DNA from: Thereva unica
Lineage: Eukaryota; Arthropoda; Insecta; Diptera; Therevidae
Length of the DNA: 64,000 bases
Direction: 5' to 3'
Assembly: GCA_949987705.1 (NCBI GenBank)
Contig: OX465281.1
Location: 85,898,543 to 85,962,542, forward strand
Shown: positions 40,962 through 53,072 of the stretch, in pieces
Numbering within the stretch: position 1 is the stretch's first letter
How the letters are laid out: each line of letters starts with the position of its first letter
Notes under the pieces: generated by a model
The model's database searches: none
The model's input: the letters and a program-made list of their open reading frames with translations, nothing else
Told to the model about the DNA's origin: nothing
Program-made: the position numbers and the translations under genes

Positions 40962-43018
40962 GGGCCTGTGCGAATACTGACTAAATTGCGGCTAAACTAA
41001 TTTATTGGAAAGGTCGGTATTGCAGTGCGATTTAGTCTTTTCACGAGGAGGCTAAAGTTGACAGTTATTGACTAAATTCTGTTTTGATGGTATTTCATGT
41101 TTATTTATGTAGAATTTCATGCACTTCCATAAGTAAATAAAAAATATAAGCTTCGAATTTTAATCCTTTTTTTATTTTGACATGAATATGTCTTATCCCT
41201 GGAGTCTATTTGAAAGAATGTGCGGAGACGAAAATCGTTACCATGACTCATTATTGTTTAGCATTCTTTTAGGATAAATTTTTGTTTTTTTGCTGTTTTT
41301 GTTGTTTTTGCTGTTTTTGTTGTTTTTATTGGTTTGGTCGTTTTTGTTGATTTTGCTGTTTTTGTTGCTTTTGCTGTTTTTGTTGTTTTTGCTGTTTTTG
41401 TTGGTTTGGTTGTTTTTGTTGTTTTTGCTGTTTTTGTTGTTTTTGTTGTTTTTGTTGTTTTTATTGCTTTTGCTGTTTTTGTTGTTTTTGTTGTTTTTGC
41501 TGTTTTTGTTGCTTTTGATGTTTTTGTTTTTTTGCTGTTTTTGTTGTTTTTGCTGTTTTTGCTGCTTTTGCTGTTTTTGTTGTTTTTGTTGTTTTTGTTG
41601 CTTTTGCTGTTTTTGTTGTTTTTGTTGTTTTTGTTGGTTTTGTGTTATTTGTTGTTTTTGCTGTTTTCGTTGTTTTTGTTGTTTTTGCTGTTTTTGTTGG
41701 TTTGGTTGTTTTTGTTGTTTTTGCTGTTTTTGTTGGTTTGGTTGTTTTTGTTGTTTTTGCTGTTTTTGTTGTTTTTGTTGTTTTTGTTGTTTTTGCTGTT
41801 TTTGTTGTTTTTGTTGCTTTTGCTGTTTTTGTTGTTTTTGATGTTTTTGCTGTTTTTTGTTGTTTTTGTTTCTTTTGCTGTTTTTGTTTTTTGCTGTTTT
41901 TGCTGTTTTTTTGTTTTTGCTGTTTTTGTTGTTTTTGTTACTTTTGCTGTTTTTGTTGTTTTTGTTGTTTTTGTTGCTTTTGCTGTTTTTGTTGTTTTTG
42001 TTGTTTTTGCTGTTTTTGTTGTTTTTGCTGTTTTTGCTGTTTTTGCTGTTTTTGTTGGTTTTGTGTTATTTGTTGTTTTCGTTGTTTTTGTTGTTTTTGC
42101 TGTTTTTGTTGGTTTGGTTGTTTTTGTTTTTGCTGTTTTTGTTGGTTTGGTTGTTTTTGTTTTTGCTGTTTTTGTTGGTTTTGTTGTTTTTGTTGTTTTT
42201 GCTGTTTTTGTTGGTTTTGTTGTTTTTGTTGTTTTTGCTGTTTTTGTTGGTTTTGTTGTTTTGTTCTTTTTGTTGATTTTGTTGTTTTTGCTGTTTTTGT
42301 TGTTTTTGTTGTTTTTGCTGTTTTTGTTGGTTTTGTTGTTTTTGCTGTTTTTGTTGTTTTTGGTGTTTTTGTTGTTTTTGTTGTTTTTGTTGTTTTTGCT
42401 GTTTTTTTTGTTTTTGCTGTTTTGCTGTTTTTGTTGTTTTTGCTGTTTTTGTGGTTTTTGCTGTTTTTGTTGTTTTGCTGTTTTGTTGTTTTTGTTGTTT
42501 TTGCTGTTTTTGTTGTTTTTGTTGTTTTTGCTGTTTTTGTTTTTGTTTTTGACATGAATATGTCTTATCCTTGGGGTCTATTCATGTCTACTGTGCCATC
42601 GAGAAGCCATGGCACTTTTTTTTTAGACTTTAAACTACGTTAAATACATGGAGAGATAATATAAATATAGAATTTAAGCAACTTATCAAGCCCCTAACTT
42701 TGTATTTTTATATTCAGATCTGTAAAGGTTGATATATGTATAATATATGTTCGTAATTGTAATGGAGTTATGATTATTTTCTTACAATAACCATTAATGA
42801 TGTCGGGAGCATCGAATATCTACCGCAACTGGTTGATATATATTTAAATTAAATTAAAACTGAGAAGCGAAGCTCAAATCCTATTATGTCAAAACCAAAT
42901 TTAGCCAACTGAGAATTCGCACAGCGCTACCGGACTAAATTCAACATTGGAAATTTTGTGGAACGATTTAGTATTTCGTGGAAAGATTTAGTCATTTAGC
43001 CAGTATTCGCACAGGCCC
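40962..43018. mobile_element. PIF/Harbinger-type MITE with TAA target duplication
   Basis: Ends GGGCCTGTGCGAATACTG and its inverse, flanked by TAA at 40959-40961 and 43019-43021. About 612 bp of its own plus the inserted minisatellite element. Confidence 0.85.
41179..42624 (+). repeat. 1.45-kb G/T-only minisatellite element, copy 2
   Basis: Nearly identical to 33933-35379, same orientation, differing by a few 9-bp units. Same end repeats and the same CTTTTTTTT right edge. Confidence 0.92.
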
Positions 43019-43942
43019 TAATTATAATCAAGCATTCACCCTTCTTCATGAGAAGAACTGTTAACGACACAGCTGAAAGAAGTGTGAAGTTATTCGAAGA
43101 ATATAATAAAGTATTGAGTAAAGACGAACACAATAAACAAAACTTATTACAAATTCTAATTGATTACAAAAAAAAAATGCGTTATTAAAGCAACTACTGC
43201 CTGAGTAATTTCAATTTTAATAATTTTGTTTGTATTTTGTATATTACACTATTGAAGTACAGTTTATGCCTTTTATTAGCTGTAATATTCATCGTACAAA
43301 AACGTTATAACCCGATTTGAACTGGTAAATTTACGTTGAATAAGTTAACTATGTTAAATTAGCTTTCGTAAATTTATATTGTTGTTTCAACTGATATTAT
43401 TGTTAAATATTATATAATATGATAAAAACACGCTTTTTCATAACACGCATGGATGTTATAGAGTCCCGTGTAGATTGTTTGCTAAGTGAGGATCACTGAT
43501 CGTACATGTAGCTATGCACGATCAAAGATTAACAGAAAAGCACAATGCGAAGGCTGCGGTAAATTAGTGGGCCCTAGTGCAGTTTCTCTTTGAACTGATT
43601 TTTTTTTCCTTATAAATACTGTGCTTTTTATTTCATAGCTTTATTATTTGTAAACTGATCTTTATGATTTTGATCATTTTAGAAAGGTAATAATCTGTAG
43701 AATGGGTAAAAATATTAATTGACCCTTTCAGGGCTGATAAAATGGTAATAAGGGTTGAACAAAGTGAAAAAAGGTAAAAAATCATCATTTTTTAAGATTT
43801 CGTTCGCCATGAGCGACCTCTAAATCTTTTCCGATTTGCCTAAAATTTTAAATTTCTTAGTTTTTTGCCTATTCGCATATTTCTAGGGGTGAGACTTAGA
43901 ATCTTAGCAATTTTTTTTCTCTCCATACAAGAGAGGACCACC

Positions 43943-44939
<997 letters not shown>

Positions 44940-45448
44940 AAGAGCATTGATTTCTGAAAATGTAATCGGGAACAATGGTTACCCAATGTATCTTCGTCGA
45001 CCGACTAAGGCCAATGGCAAAGAGATAACTTGGAAGGTTACGATTGTGAAGCTGACAATCGTTGGGTCGTACTCTATTCGCCATTATTGTCCAAGACGTT
45101 CAATGCTCTCATAAATGTTGAATTTTGCAATTCCGTCGAATCAATCAAATTCATATTCAAATATATAATGAAGGGGAGCGACATGGCTGTTTTTGGTGCT
45201 GCTAATGCAAATGCGATCGGCAAAATAACACAATATTAAATGGGACGTAATGTTAGCAATAATCTAGCGGTATGGCAATTTCTTTCATTCGCCATTCATA
45301 AAAGATATGTAACTGTTGTTCATTTGGTTGGACATCTAGAAAATGGCCAGCGTATATATTGTACAACGGATAATGCTGCGGAAAGAGCTGAATGGTAACC
45401 ATCCACCACATTGATGGGTGCAGCGAGGCGCAACGGGTTCCAGCTAGT
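44940..45448 (+). mobile_element. Helitron fragment with Rep-type N-domain coding and 3' end
   Basis: Across several frames it reads NGYPMYLRRPTKANGKEIT, DNRWVVLYSPLLSKTFNALI, VEFCNSVESIKFIFKYIMKG, and then QYQMGR-, FHSPFIK- and HLENGQRVY-like pieces, the Helitron helicase-like N domain. It ends GGGTTCCAGCTAGT (CTAGT at 45444-45448), a Helitron CTRR-type terminus, directly at a (TA)n tract. Multiple frameshifts; no helicase domain. Confidence 0.75.
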
Positions 45449-45470
45449 ATATATATATATATATATATAT
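45448..45470. repeat. (TA)n tract
   Basis: About 11 TA units between the Helitron end and the next element. Confidence 0.95.
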
Positions 45471-46710
45471 GGGTGTTTCTCACCAAAGTGGTAAAATCGC
45501 TGTCCTTGGCAAATATTACGTAAACTATGGCGAGAAATATTCATATTTCTGCAAATTTCAATTTATAACTATCTAAACTATAGTATACAATATAAAAAAT
45601 ATCTCACTTAAAAACCTATATGGTTTAAATAACGTATTTTTTAGGTCTAAAAACAGTCCCCTAGCCGGTCCCCAAACCAAAATATTTTCTATTGAGTTCA
45701 TTAATTGAACTAATCTTTTAAAAACAATTAACTTATATAACACAATTTAATCAATATGAAATGATATGCTATTAGACTCTAATATCAATTTAATTAAACT
45801 ATTTTTTGATTAGTTTAATTTAACCTAAAGTTGGTCCCCGAATTTCATGAACAGTCCCCTGCCAAAGTTTCGAGTTACGCCTCAGGCCATCTACAGTAAA
45901 GACAGACTTGTTAATGGGCGTAACGAAACGTGAACGACATGAAATTAGCTTTGTTACCCCCAAAAGTAGCTATACCTCTTTTTTTTTAGTGTTACAAGAG
46001 TTAGAGGGGCACATGCGCGTATCGGTACGCAACATTCGACAGTCCCCTGCTAAGTGTTATTTTTCTTTTTTTAAAGTGTTCCAGTTTTCTCTATTGTGCA
46101 TCGTTTTAAATAAGATGGCTTATATTGTTTCTATATAACAAAATAAAGTCATAATGAAGGAATTTTATGTTACCGTAACAATTACACAAATTAAACAGTC
46201 CCCTGCCACAGTCCCCTGTCAACAGTCCCCTGCTACATACAAAAACAGGGGACTGTTTCATTTATTAGGAGACTGTTATTGTACTTTTGCCTTTGTTTTA
46301 GGTCTATAACCATCTTTTAATCATGGCGCGAGAAAGAAGAAAGTGTCTAAGGAAGAAATAAAAGTTCACAAGTTTACTTGGAACTACACAGAGAACTTGG
46401 AACTACCAAAGAAGACTGTTTTATTTTTATATATATGCGTCATGAGGAATGTTTTTAAAGTATATATACTACTAATAAATGCTCATTTCACTTATATACA
46501 GTCCTCTGACATATGCAACAGTCCTCTGACATATGAATTTTTTAAATTTACTCAATAAGTCCTAAAATAAAACAAATATATTTGGGTCCCTTACTGTTTA
46601 TTATCCACCAGATAGATATCTATTTAATTGTATATTTTTTTTTCATATTCACGTAAAAAAGTTACTGGGACAGATTTCTTGCAAAAATTTACCAGTTTAC
46701 AGAGAAACAC

Positions 46711-46712
<2 letters not shown>
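45471..46712. mobile_element. Non-autonomous element with repeated ACAGTCCCCTG motif
   Basis: Inverted ends GGGTGTTTCTC (right: GAGAAACACCC), TA-flanked. No gene. ACAGTCCCCT recurs at about 45650, 45851, 46040, 46195, 46207 and 46221, inverted at about 46245, with variants at 46268, 46499 and 46520. Confidence 0.8.
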
Positions 46713-46786
<74 letters not shown>

Positions 46787-46788
46787 GA

Positions 46789-46830
<42 letters not shown>

Positions 46831-46852
46831 TTATTTATTTATGTATTTATTT
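46713..46852. repeat. (TA)n with (TTTA)n tail
   Basis: TA units interrupted once (ACGAG), then TTTATTTATTTA from 46826, probably the 3' tail of the LINE copy read on the minus strand. Confidence 0.95.
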
Positions 46853-47649
46853 AGTTACTGAATACAAAAATTCTTACAGACTAGAACTAATTACAGGAAT
46901 TATAATAATAGGAATTATAATAATATAACTTATATAAAAACTTATAAATTATAGTAAATTTTGCCAAACTTAACCGCAAAGCTCTTTAACAATGGTTTTA
47001 AACTTATCTCGACTGACATGCATTTCAATTTTACTGTAAATATTATTAAAAGTTTTTGCACAATGAGTAATAGGATCATGCTGTCCATAAGAAGTTCGGT
47101 GAAAAGGAATACGTAAGAAATTATAATATCTTAACGATGGCCCAGGAACATGAATATTAAATAGAGCAACAAGTTCAGGGGAACGAATTTCAAAACACAA
47201 AACATCTCTAACAAACATAATACAGAAAACTTTCCTTCTTGATTCCAACGTCTGTAGCCCAAGAAGAAGGCATCTAGTAAGATAGGGGGGAGTTTCACTC
47301 CAACGGAAACTACGCAATGCATAACGAGTAAAATTTCTTTGAATAGACTCAATACGTTTAACATGAATTCCAAAATAAGGGCACCAGACAACAGAAGCAT
47401 ACTCTAAAAGAGATCGCACTAGCGACACATAAAGAGTCTTCAGAGTATAACAATCACGAAAATCCGTCGCATTTCTCTTTATAAAACCAAGCATTTTATA
47501 CGCCTTAGACGTGATAAAATCAACATGAAGGGAGCAATCAAGTTTAGAATCAAATATAACGCCCAAATCTTTAATAAAAGGTGGACGCGCAATCACGACA
47601 TTATCAACAACATAGTCAAAACGAAACGGATCACTATTGCGATAGAAAG

Positions 47650-47651
<2 letters not shown>
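46853..47651 (-). pseudogene. 5'-truncated LINE, reverse transcriptase C-terminal part
   Basis: A 208-codon frame (47596-46970) reads IKDLGVIFDSKLDCSLHVDF, AYKMLGFIKRN, LYVSLVRSLLEYASVVWCP and IESIQRNFTRY, the post-RT region of Jockey-group LINEs. Coding continues a little further upstream in the same frame up to the (TA)n tract. The catalytic RT motifs are missing, as expected for 5' truncation. Ends in an A/T-rich tail. Confidence 0.8.
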
Positions 47652-47713
<62 letters not shown>

Positions 47714-47733
47714 ATATATCTATATATATATAT
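47652..47733. repeat. (TA)n tract
   Basis: About 40 TA units with two TC interruptions. Confidence 0.95.
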
Positions 47734-48631
47734 ACAGGGTGTTCCAAACCACCCGTACCACCCAAATATCTCTGAAATTCGGGATTGAAATAGAAAAACA
47801 AAAAACACGTGTTCAATATTTTTTGAAACTCTATCCGACCATACAAAAATGGACCCCCCAAACAACCCCCTCTTTGGGGGGTGGGGGGCAACTTTGGAAA
47901 TTTAAATGGGACCCCCCATTTTTTTTGGCAGATTCGGAATCTTCATAAAAAAATATGAAGATTTTGTCCCAAGCATTTTTTACGATTCACCATAGATGGC
48001 GCTGTAATCGGAGGAAAACGTTTTTTATGACTTATTTATTTTCGCCGATTACAGCGCCATCTAAGGCGAATCACAAAAAATGATAGGAATAAAATCTTCA
48101 TATTTTTTCATGAAGAATCTAAATCTGTAATAAAAAATAGGGGTTTTTATTTTGTTTTCAATTCTGCATCCCTTCCCCTCCAAAAACTTGGGGGTAGAGA
48201 GCCATTTTGATTATTAATTTGAAAACCCCTAATTTTTATTGCAGATTTAGATTCTTCATGAAAAAATATGAAGATTTTATTCCTATCATTTTTTGTGATT
48301 CGCCTTAGATGGCGCTGTAATCGGCGGAAATAAATAAGTCATAAAAAACGTTTTCCTCCGATTACAGCGCCATCTATGGTGAATCGTAAAAAATGCTTGG
48401 GACAAAATCTTCATATTTTTTTATGAAGATTCCGAATCTGCCAAAAAAAATGGGAGGTCCCATTTAAATTTCCAAAGTTGCCCCCCACCCCCCAAAGAGG
48501 GGGTTGTTTGGGGGGTCCATTTTTGTATGGTCGGATAGAGTTTCAAAAAATATTGAACACGTGTTTTTTGTTTTTCTATTTCAATCCCGAATTTCAGAGA
48601 TATTTGGGTGGTACGGGTGGTTTGGAACACC

Positions 48632-48635
<4 letters not shown>
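47734..48635. mobile_element. 902-bp near-perfect palindromic MITE
   Basis: Ends ACAGGGTGTTCCAAACCACC and its inverse; arms of about 420 bp around a short AT-rich centre (48150-48213). Each arm holds its own smaller palindrome around GGCGCTGTAATCGG. No gene; open frames here are arm artefacts. Confidence 0.92.

Positions 48636-48677
<42 letters not shown>
48635..48677. repeat. (TA)n tract
   Basis: About 20 TA units. Confidence 0.98.
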
Positions 48678-48679
<2 letters not shown>

Positions 48680-49560
48680 GGCATTCTCTGTCAAATCAGC
48701 CACCCCCCCTCACACTTTATTTTTCAAGATATTTTTATGTATTTGGGCTTAAAATTTTTGTTACACCTTCTAGATTTTTATGCCGTATGGTGTTTTGTCA
48801 TTTTCAAAATGGCGGATATACAATGGCGGAAAAGAAGAAGAAAGTGCATGAACATGTTATAATTTTTATTAAATTTCAACTTTTTCGATTAATTCCCGAG
48901 ATCCTATTAGCCTCAAATTCTGCCGACACCCTCAGATTTGATAATAATGCAATGTCGTTCGGTTCATATCATTGTAGATCCAACATGGCCGTTATCATAA
49001 AATGGCCGACTATTTTTTTTTTAGAACCCCCTCGGCATGGGTATTAAATAAAAGGGCATGACAAGCAGAATACAATGAGCTGCCTTACGTAATGTAAGAT
49101 GCAATATGGTGGCCAAAACAAAATGGCCGACGGTTATTTTTTAGCAAACCCCCATTCTTGGGTGTCAAATGAAAGGGTGTGACAAAAAATACAATAAGTT
49201 ATGTTACCTTATTCGAAATGTTTTGTGGCGGACGACAAAAAGTTGAGGAGTACCATTTTTCTCACAACTTTCGTTCAGATTAAAGTCAAACTTATTCCAG
49301 TGGCAAAACAAAAAAAAAGAAAAATTAAGGGATTGACTGTGTTCATACGTCTTTATTTTTTATACATCGACTATGTTATTCCACTGTTATCATTAGAGTA
49401 CCTTTTTATAACTAAGTTCTGATCATGATCTGGAACAAATCCATGATTTTTAAGAATTTCAGGAACGGGATGAGCATTGTCGAACCTTTTTCTCAGTTTT
49501 CTCTGCATTTTGTCATGGTATTGGAATTACTGAAAGCGCCCTATATAGCAAATATTTTGC
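48678..49560. other. Unassigned sequence, possibly one more (TA)n-bounded element
   Basis: Begins GGGGCATTCTCTGTC at the TA tract. Contains repeated AAAATGGCCGAC/AAAATGGCGGA phrases (about 48807, 49000, 49120) and two GGGTRTTAAAT/GGGTGTCAAAT phrases. No gene; right end not found before exon 1 of Harbinger 2. Confidence 0.4.
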
Positions 49561-49564
49561 TTAC

Positions 49565-49809
49565 ACTAAAGTCAGAACCAATCGACATTCCGCTTCAATG
49601 GGCCGTCTGTGACTATCTCGAGTAAGGCGTTGTTTTAATAAATTATATAGCAATTCGAATTGGGGAACACCCATGCGCGTAGCCTTTCGAAATTGTTCGT
49701 CGTCTCTATTTTTCATTATTTGAAAAATTTGGTTGTAAAAACTGTTTAAGTCTCTTTCGTTTTGAGAAAACATTTCTCTTGTCCATAATCTGCTTCTTGC
49801 ACTGAACAT
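49565..49809 (-). CDS. PIF/Harbinger 2 transposase, exon 1
   Basis: ATG at 49809 reads MFSARSRLWTREMF, then NRDDEQFRKATRMG, FELLYNLLKQRL and RRPIEAECRLVLTL, the typical N-terminal region. It stops at a donor GTAAGC (intron from 49564) two bases into a codon. The acceptor at 30123 supplies the remaining base, and the joined phase gives continuous Harbinger sequence, which is why I link exons 19.4 kb apart. Without splicing the frame meets TAA at once. Confidence 0.8.
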
Positions 49810-50169
49810 TTTCACATAATTGCAATATTGCAAATATATTAAAATAATTATCACAAATTTATTAAAAAAATCAAAATCTATCAACATCATTTTCAACTAT
49901 ATTTGAAAAAAAATTTTATATACGCAAACAATTTAATTTGTCGTTAGCTGTCAAATAAAAATTCTGCCACTGCTGCTGCTTTACTTGGATCTGATTCAGC
50001 AGGCAGAATTCTGCTTCTGCCGCTGCTCAAAAAGTTGGATCTGATACAGCCTTACCTTTTTACGTAGCATGAATAAATATGTTTATTGCCACGTTCCTAC
50101 AAGTTAGTGTTTGGAGTAATGTGAAGGCGCTAGATCGGGGTGCGAAAAGGCCAGGGTTTGATTCCTGGT

Positions 50170-50562
50170 GGTGCTTTCTTTTTCTCTTTTTCTTCTTTCT
50201 GAAATGATTTATTAGCTTATTAGTCAACCGCCGATAGCATCAGTCATGGCGCGAAGGGCTAGCGAGTAGTGCCGTCGTCTGTGGACTCTGTGGGGCTGCG
50301 AGTTCGATTCTTCGGCTCGCGGTGCTTTTTTTTTCGACATAATAATTTTTTTTTAATTTCCTTCGGGGATTTTGTTTCATATAAAACATGCTTTTGACAT
50401 GAACACGTCTCTAAATTTGCTTCCAGAACAAAAACCGATGATAACGAAATTATGGCATATATTTTTTATTTGCAGCTCAAAAACTATTGTTTATATTGAA
50501 TAAAGAAATATACCATGACGTGGGTGAAGAATCAAAGAATTTTATTGTTTACATTTGATTTC
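50170..50562 (+). repeat. SINE-like dispersed repeat, copy 1
   Basis: Shares about 390 bp with 57150-57545. Contains a tRNA-like box A (TGGCGCGAAGGG) near 50247 and box B-like GAGTTCGATTC at 50300-50310. A second box B-like GGTTTGATTCC lies just upstream. Confidence 0.6.
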
Positions 50563-51499
50563 TTTTTTTAAGCTATGATGATTATATTGTAGTGTTTGTA
50601 AAATACTTTGTTAAGTTGTGCCTTTAACAAAAACTTTTGAAGATTAATTATATATAGCGTTGGTCAGTGTAATACTTATGAATCTCCATGGCCAAACTAG
50701 GATACAGCATTATGACAATAATTAAATCAATGCAACGTGAAATAAAAGTTTTAGTTAAGAACGGATTTGGCTTATTTAGCTTAGGCGGGTAATTATTGGT
50801 GTTGGTCTCATTGCGAGGTGGGGGTACTTGTGTGCGTGGATGTGCATATATGCTATGGATAAACAGGTGCCTATGTTTTTCAGTGGATGTTCTACATTTA
50901 AAGAAAAGTGAAGTGCGTGCGTGATTTTTTCTTTAAAAATAAAAAAAAATTAAGTGTAAATTAATACAAAAGTGTAAATTAATACAAAATTTTTAACAAT
51001 AATACATGTATGTTTAAGTAAAATAATACACCTAATTCTGTTGTGCAAAGTGCATCACATTATATTTGCCTCCAATCCAAAGAAAAGTGTTTAGATTCGT
51101 TTTATATAGTGTTTACGTGTGTGATGTGCTTTTTTTTTTTCAATTTGACACATTCGAATTATTGGCCTCGATTCCCAGATCCGGCGGGTTGGAAGTGAGT
51201 GCCGATCAATCTCCACTTAATATATTGTCATCCAGTCTGAAGTGTTATTTAACAGAAAGAATACCATGAAAAAGCGTAATTAGTGGCTAGTCTCTAGGCA
51301 CAACATCCCACCAGTTTTATTTTATTTTACTAAATTTTCAACATTTGTCTACTTAGGATTAGTAATTACTTGGAAAGTTCATTTTAATTTTAATTCAATA
51401 TTTTATGACAATCAAATTTTTGAAATTCCTCTCAAATGAAATATTTAGTAATGTGTTTTTTAATTTTATATATTAATTCATTTTATTTATTCATTATAG
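50563..51499. other. Unassigned sequence, may include the gypsy 3' LTR
   Basis: No gene. AT-rich; the LTR expected beyond the pol end could lie here, but no repeat partner is present to prove it. Confidence 0.35.
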
Positions 51500-53070
51500 T
51501 TTAAAGGATACTTTTTGTTTCTTATTTGTGCTCATCGTGGAGTTGGAGATGTCTGAGTTTACTATATATGCTGGTTTGAGCCTATCAACGTTAATTGATT
51601 CTTCCCTTCCGTTTATTGATATTTTAAATACTTTTTCATGCACGGATATTATTTCGTGTGGGCCTGTATGGTGGGTTTATACTTCCCTGGTATATTGGGT
51701 CCTTAACGAATAGATGTGAACATTTATATAGATCTTGCGGTATGAATATGTTCTGTTGCTTTCTTATTCTTTGGTTTTCCGGCTTGACTTTTAAAATTGC
51801 CGTTCTAATATCCTTAGCTACGTTTGTAACTAGTTGTAGATCGGGGCATGTATCTGTGGCTATTAATTCTCCAGGGAAACGCAGGGCTTGTCCAAAAAAG
51901 AGTTGTGCTGGGGCTACTTTGAGGTCGCTCATTATAGCCGACCGGATGCCTAGGAGGCAAGTTTTTGTACCAATCCTTGGGTTCATTCGTAGCGTGAATT
52001 GCGGTTTTTAATTGTCTATGGAATCTTTCTACCGATACGTTCGATTGTGGGTGGTACGTTGTAGTGCGTATTCTGTGGCTTTCTAGTATAGACGAAAGTT
52101 CTTTGAATACTGCGGATTCAAACTGTGCGCCTTGGTCTGTAGTTATGGGCACTCCATATAGTGCTATCCATTGTCGTATGAAGGTTTTGACAATTGTGGG
52201 TGCGCTTATGTTTCTAATTGGAATTGCTTCTGGCCAGTGACTGAATCTGCCTTTTATTGTAAGTAGACAATTGTATCCATTTGAAGGCGGTAGTGATCTG
52301 ACAAGGTCCAAATGAATGTGTTCAAATCTTCCACTAGGCACATCAAATGTTCCATGTGGTGAGATTGTGTGACGATGTGTCTTGGCCTTTTGGCAGGGTA
52401 CACAAGCTTTTGTCCACGTAGTTATGTCTCTGTTCATTCGAGGCCAAAAACACCTGGAAGTTATGAGGCTTTTGGTTGCCCGAATGCCTGGATGTGAAAG
52501 ATTGTGTAATGTATCGAAAATTACGCGTCGTAGTGTTTCTGGCACATATGGTCTATTAGTGTTGGTTGTAGTTTCACACCAAATTTCTGCTTGTGACGTT
52601 GTATCGAGAACCTGTTTTAATTTAAATGAAAATTCTTTCCCTTCATTTTTTTCCATTGAATTGAGTATCTGAGTTAGTTGGTTATCTGTTTCTTGTTCTT
52701 GAGACATTTTTGCAATGTCTAATTGCTGTTGGGCGTGGACTTCGTCTATATGGGCCCTGGATAAGGTATCTGAAACTACATTTTCGCTACCCTGTATATA
52801 GTTTAATTGGTTGGTTTGTCGTGGAGATTTCTCTCCTTTTGAAACCAAAGCATTTGTGAGTGGCTTGGGATCGGTGTAGACTGTGAAGTCTTTGCCTTCC
52901 ACGAAGTGCCTAAAATGTTTAATGGACAAGAAAATCGCTAGTAATTCCCGATCAAAGGTTGAATATTCTCTTTCGTTGTTTTTTAGACGTTTAGAAAAGA
53001 AAGCGAGAGGTTCCCATTTTTCTGCGCTATGTTGTTGCAATACTGCGCCAACGGCATCGCTTGACGCGTC
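51500..53070 (-). pseudogene. Gypsy RNase H and integrase, broken
   Basis: RNase H: FFSKRLKNNEREYSTFDREL and VYTDPKPL, then an internal deletion joining RQTNQLNY to IQGSENVVSDTLSRA. Integrase: zinc segment with LSHPGIRATK and CVPCQKAKTHRH, then HLDLVRSLPP, TTDQGAQFES and HPQSNVSVERFHRQLK, giving the D,D,E set. A frame change near 51900-51990 leads into the tail APAQLFFGQALRFPGE; coding resemblance ends near 51500 with a VDRLKPAYI-type segment. Confidence 0.85.
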
Positions 53071-53072
53071 TA

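Larger units (their letters stand above)
39790..43187 (+). pseudogene. Transposase-like gene related to the 30-38 kb pair, decayed
   Basis: After an acceptor-like ATAACAG it reads GYLPFYVSDINGEQLLGVPK, then FVFDITGSNTGKLNGVCTLL (Asp and NTG motif) after a frame change near 39975. Next come ICHVAIIYEL-like (C/H position, broken by stops) and GVFEIEFPGTYGKGVPLFKR. Further open pieces lie at 40617-40802, and beyond an inserted element AERSVKLFEEYNK (Glu motif) lies at 43070-43110. The NTG, C/H and ERxxKL pattern matches the intact pair at 30-38 kb, so both belong to one superfamily. Many stops. Confidence 0.6.

Noticed and set aside
47525..48752. Tyr/Ile repeat proteins around (TA)n tracts
   Set aside because: Artefacts of the TA microsatellites.
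50240..50330. A functional tRNA gene
   Set aside because: Only box A/B-like words; no cloverleaf could be drawn, and the unit recurs as a dispersed repeat.
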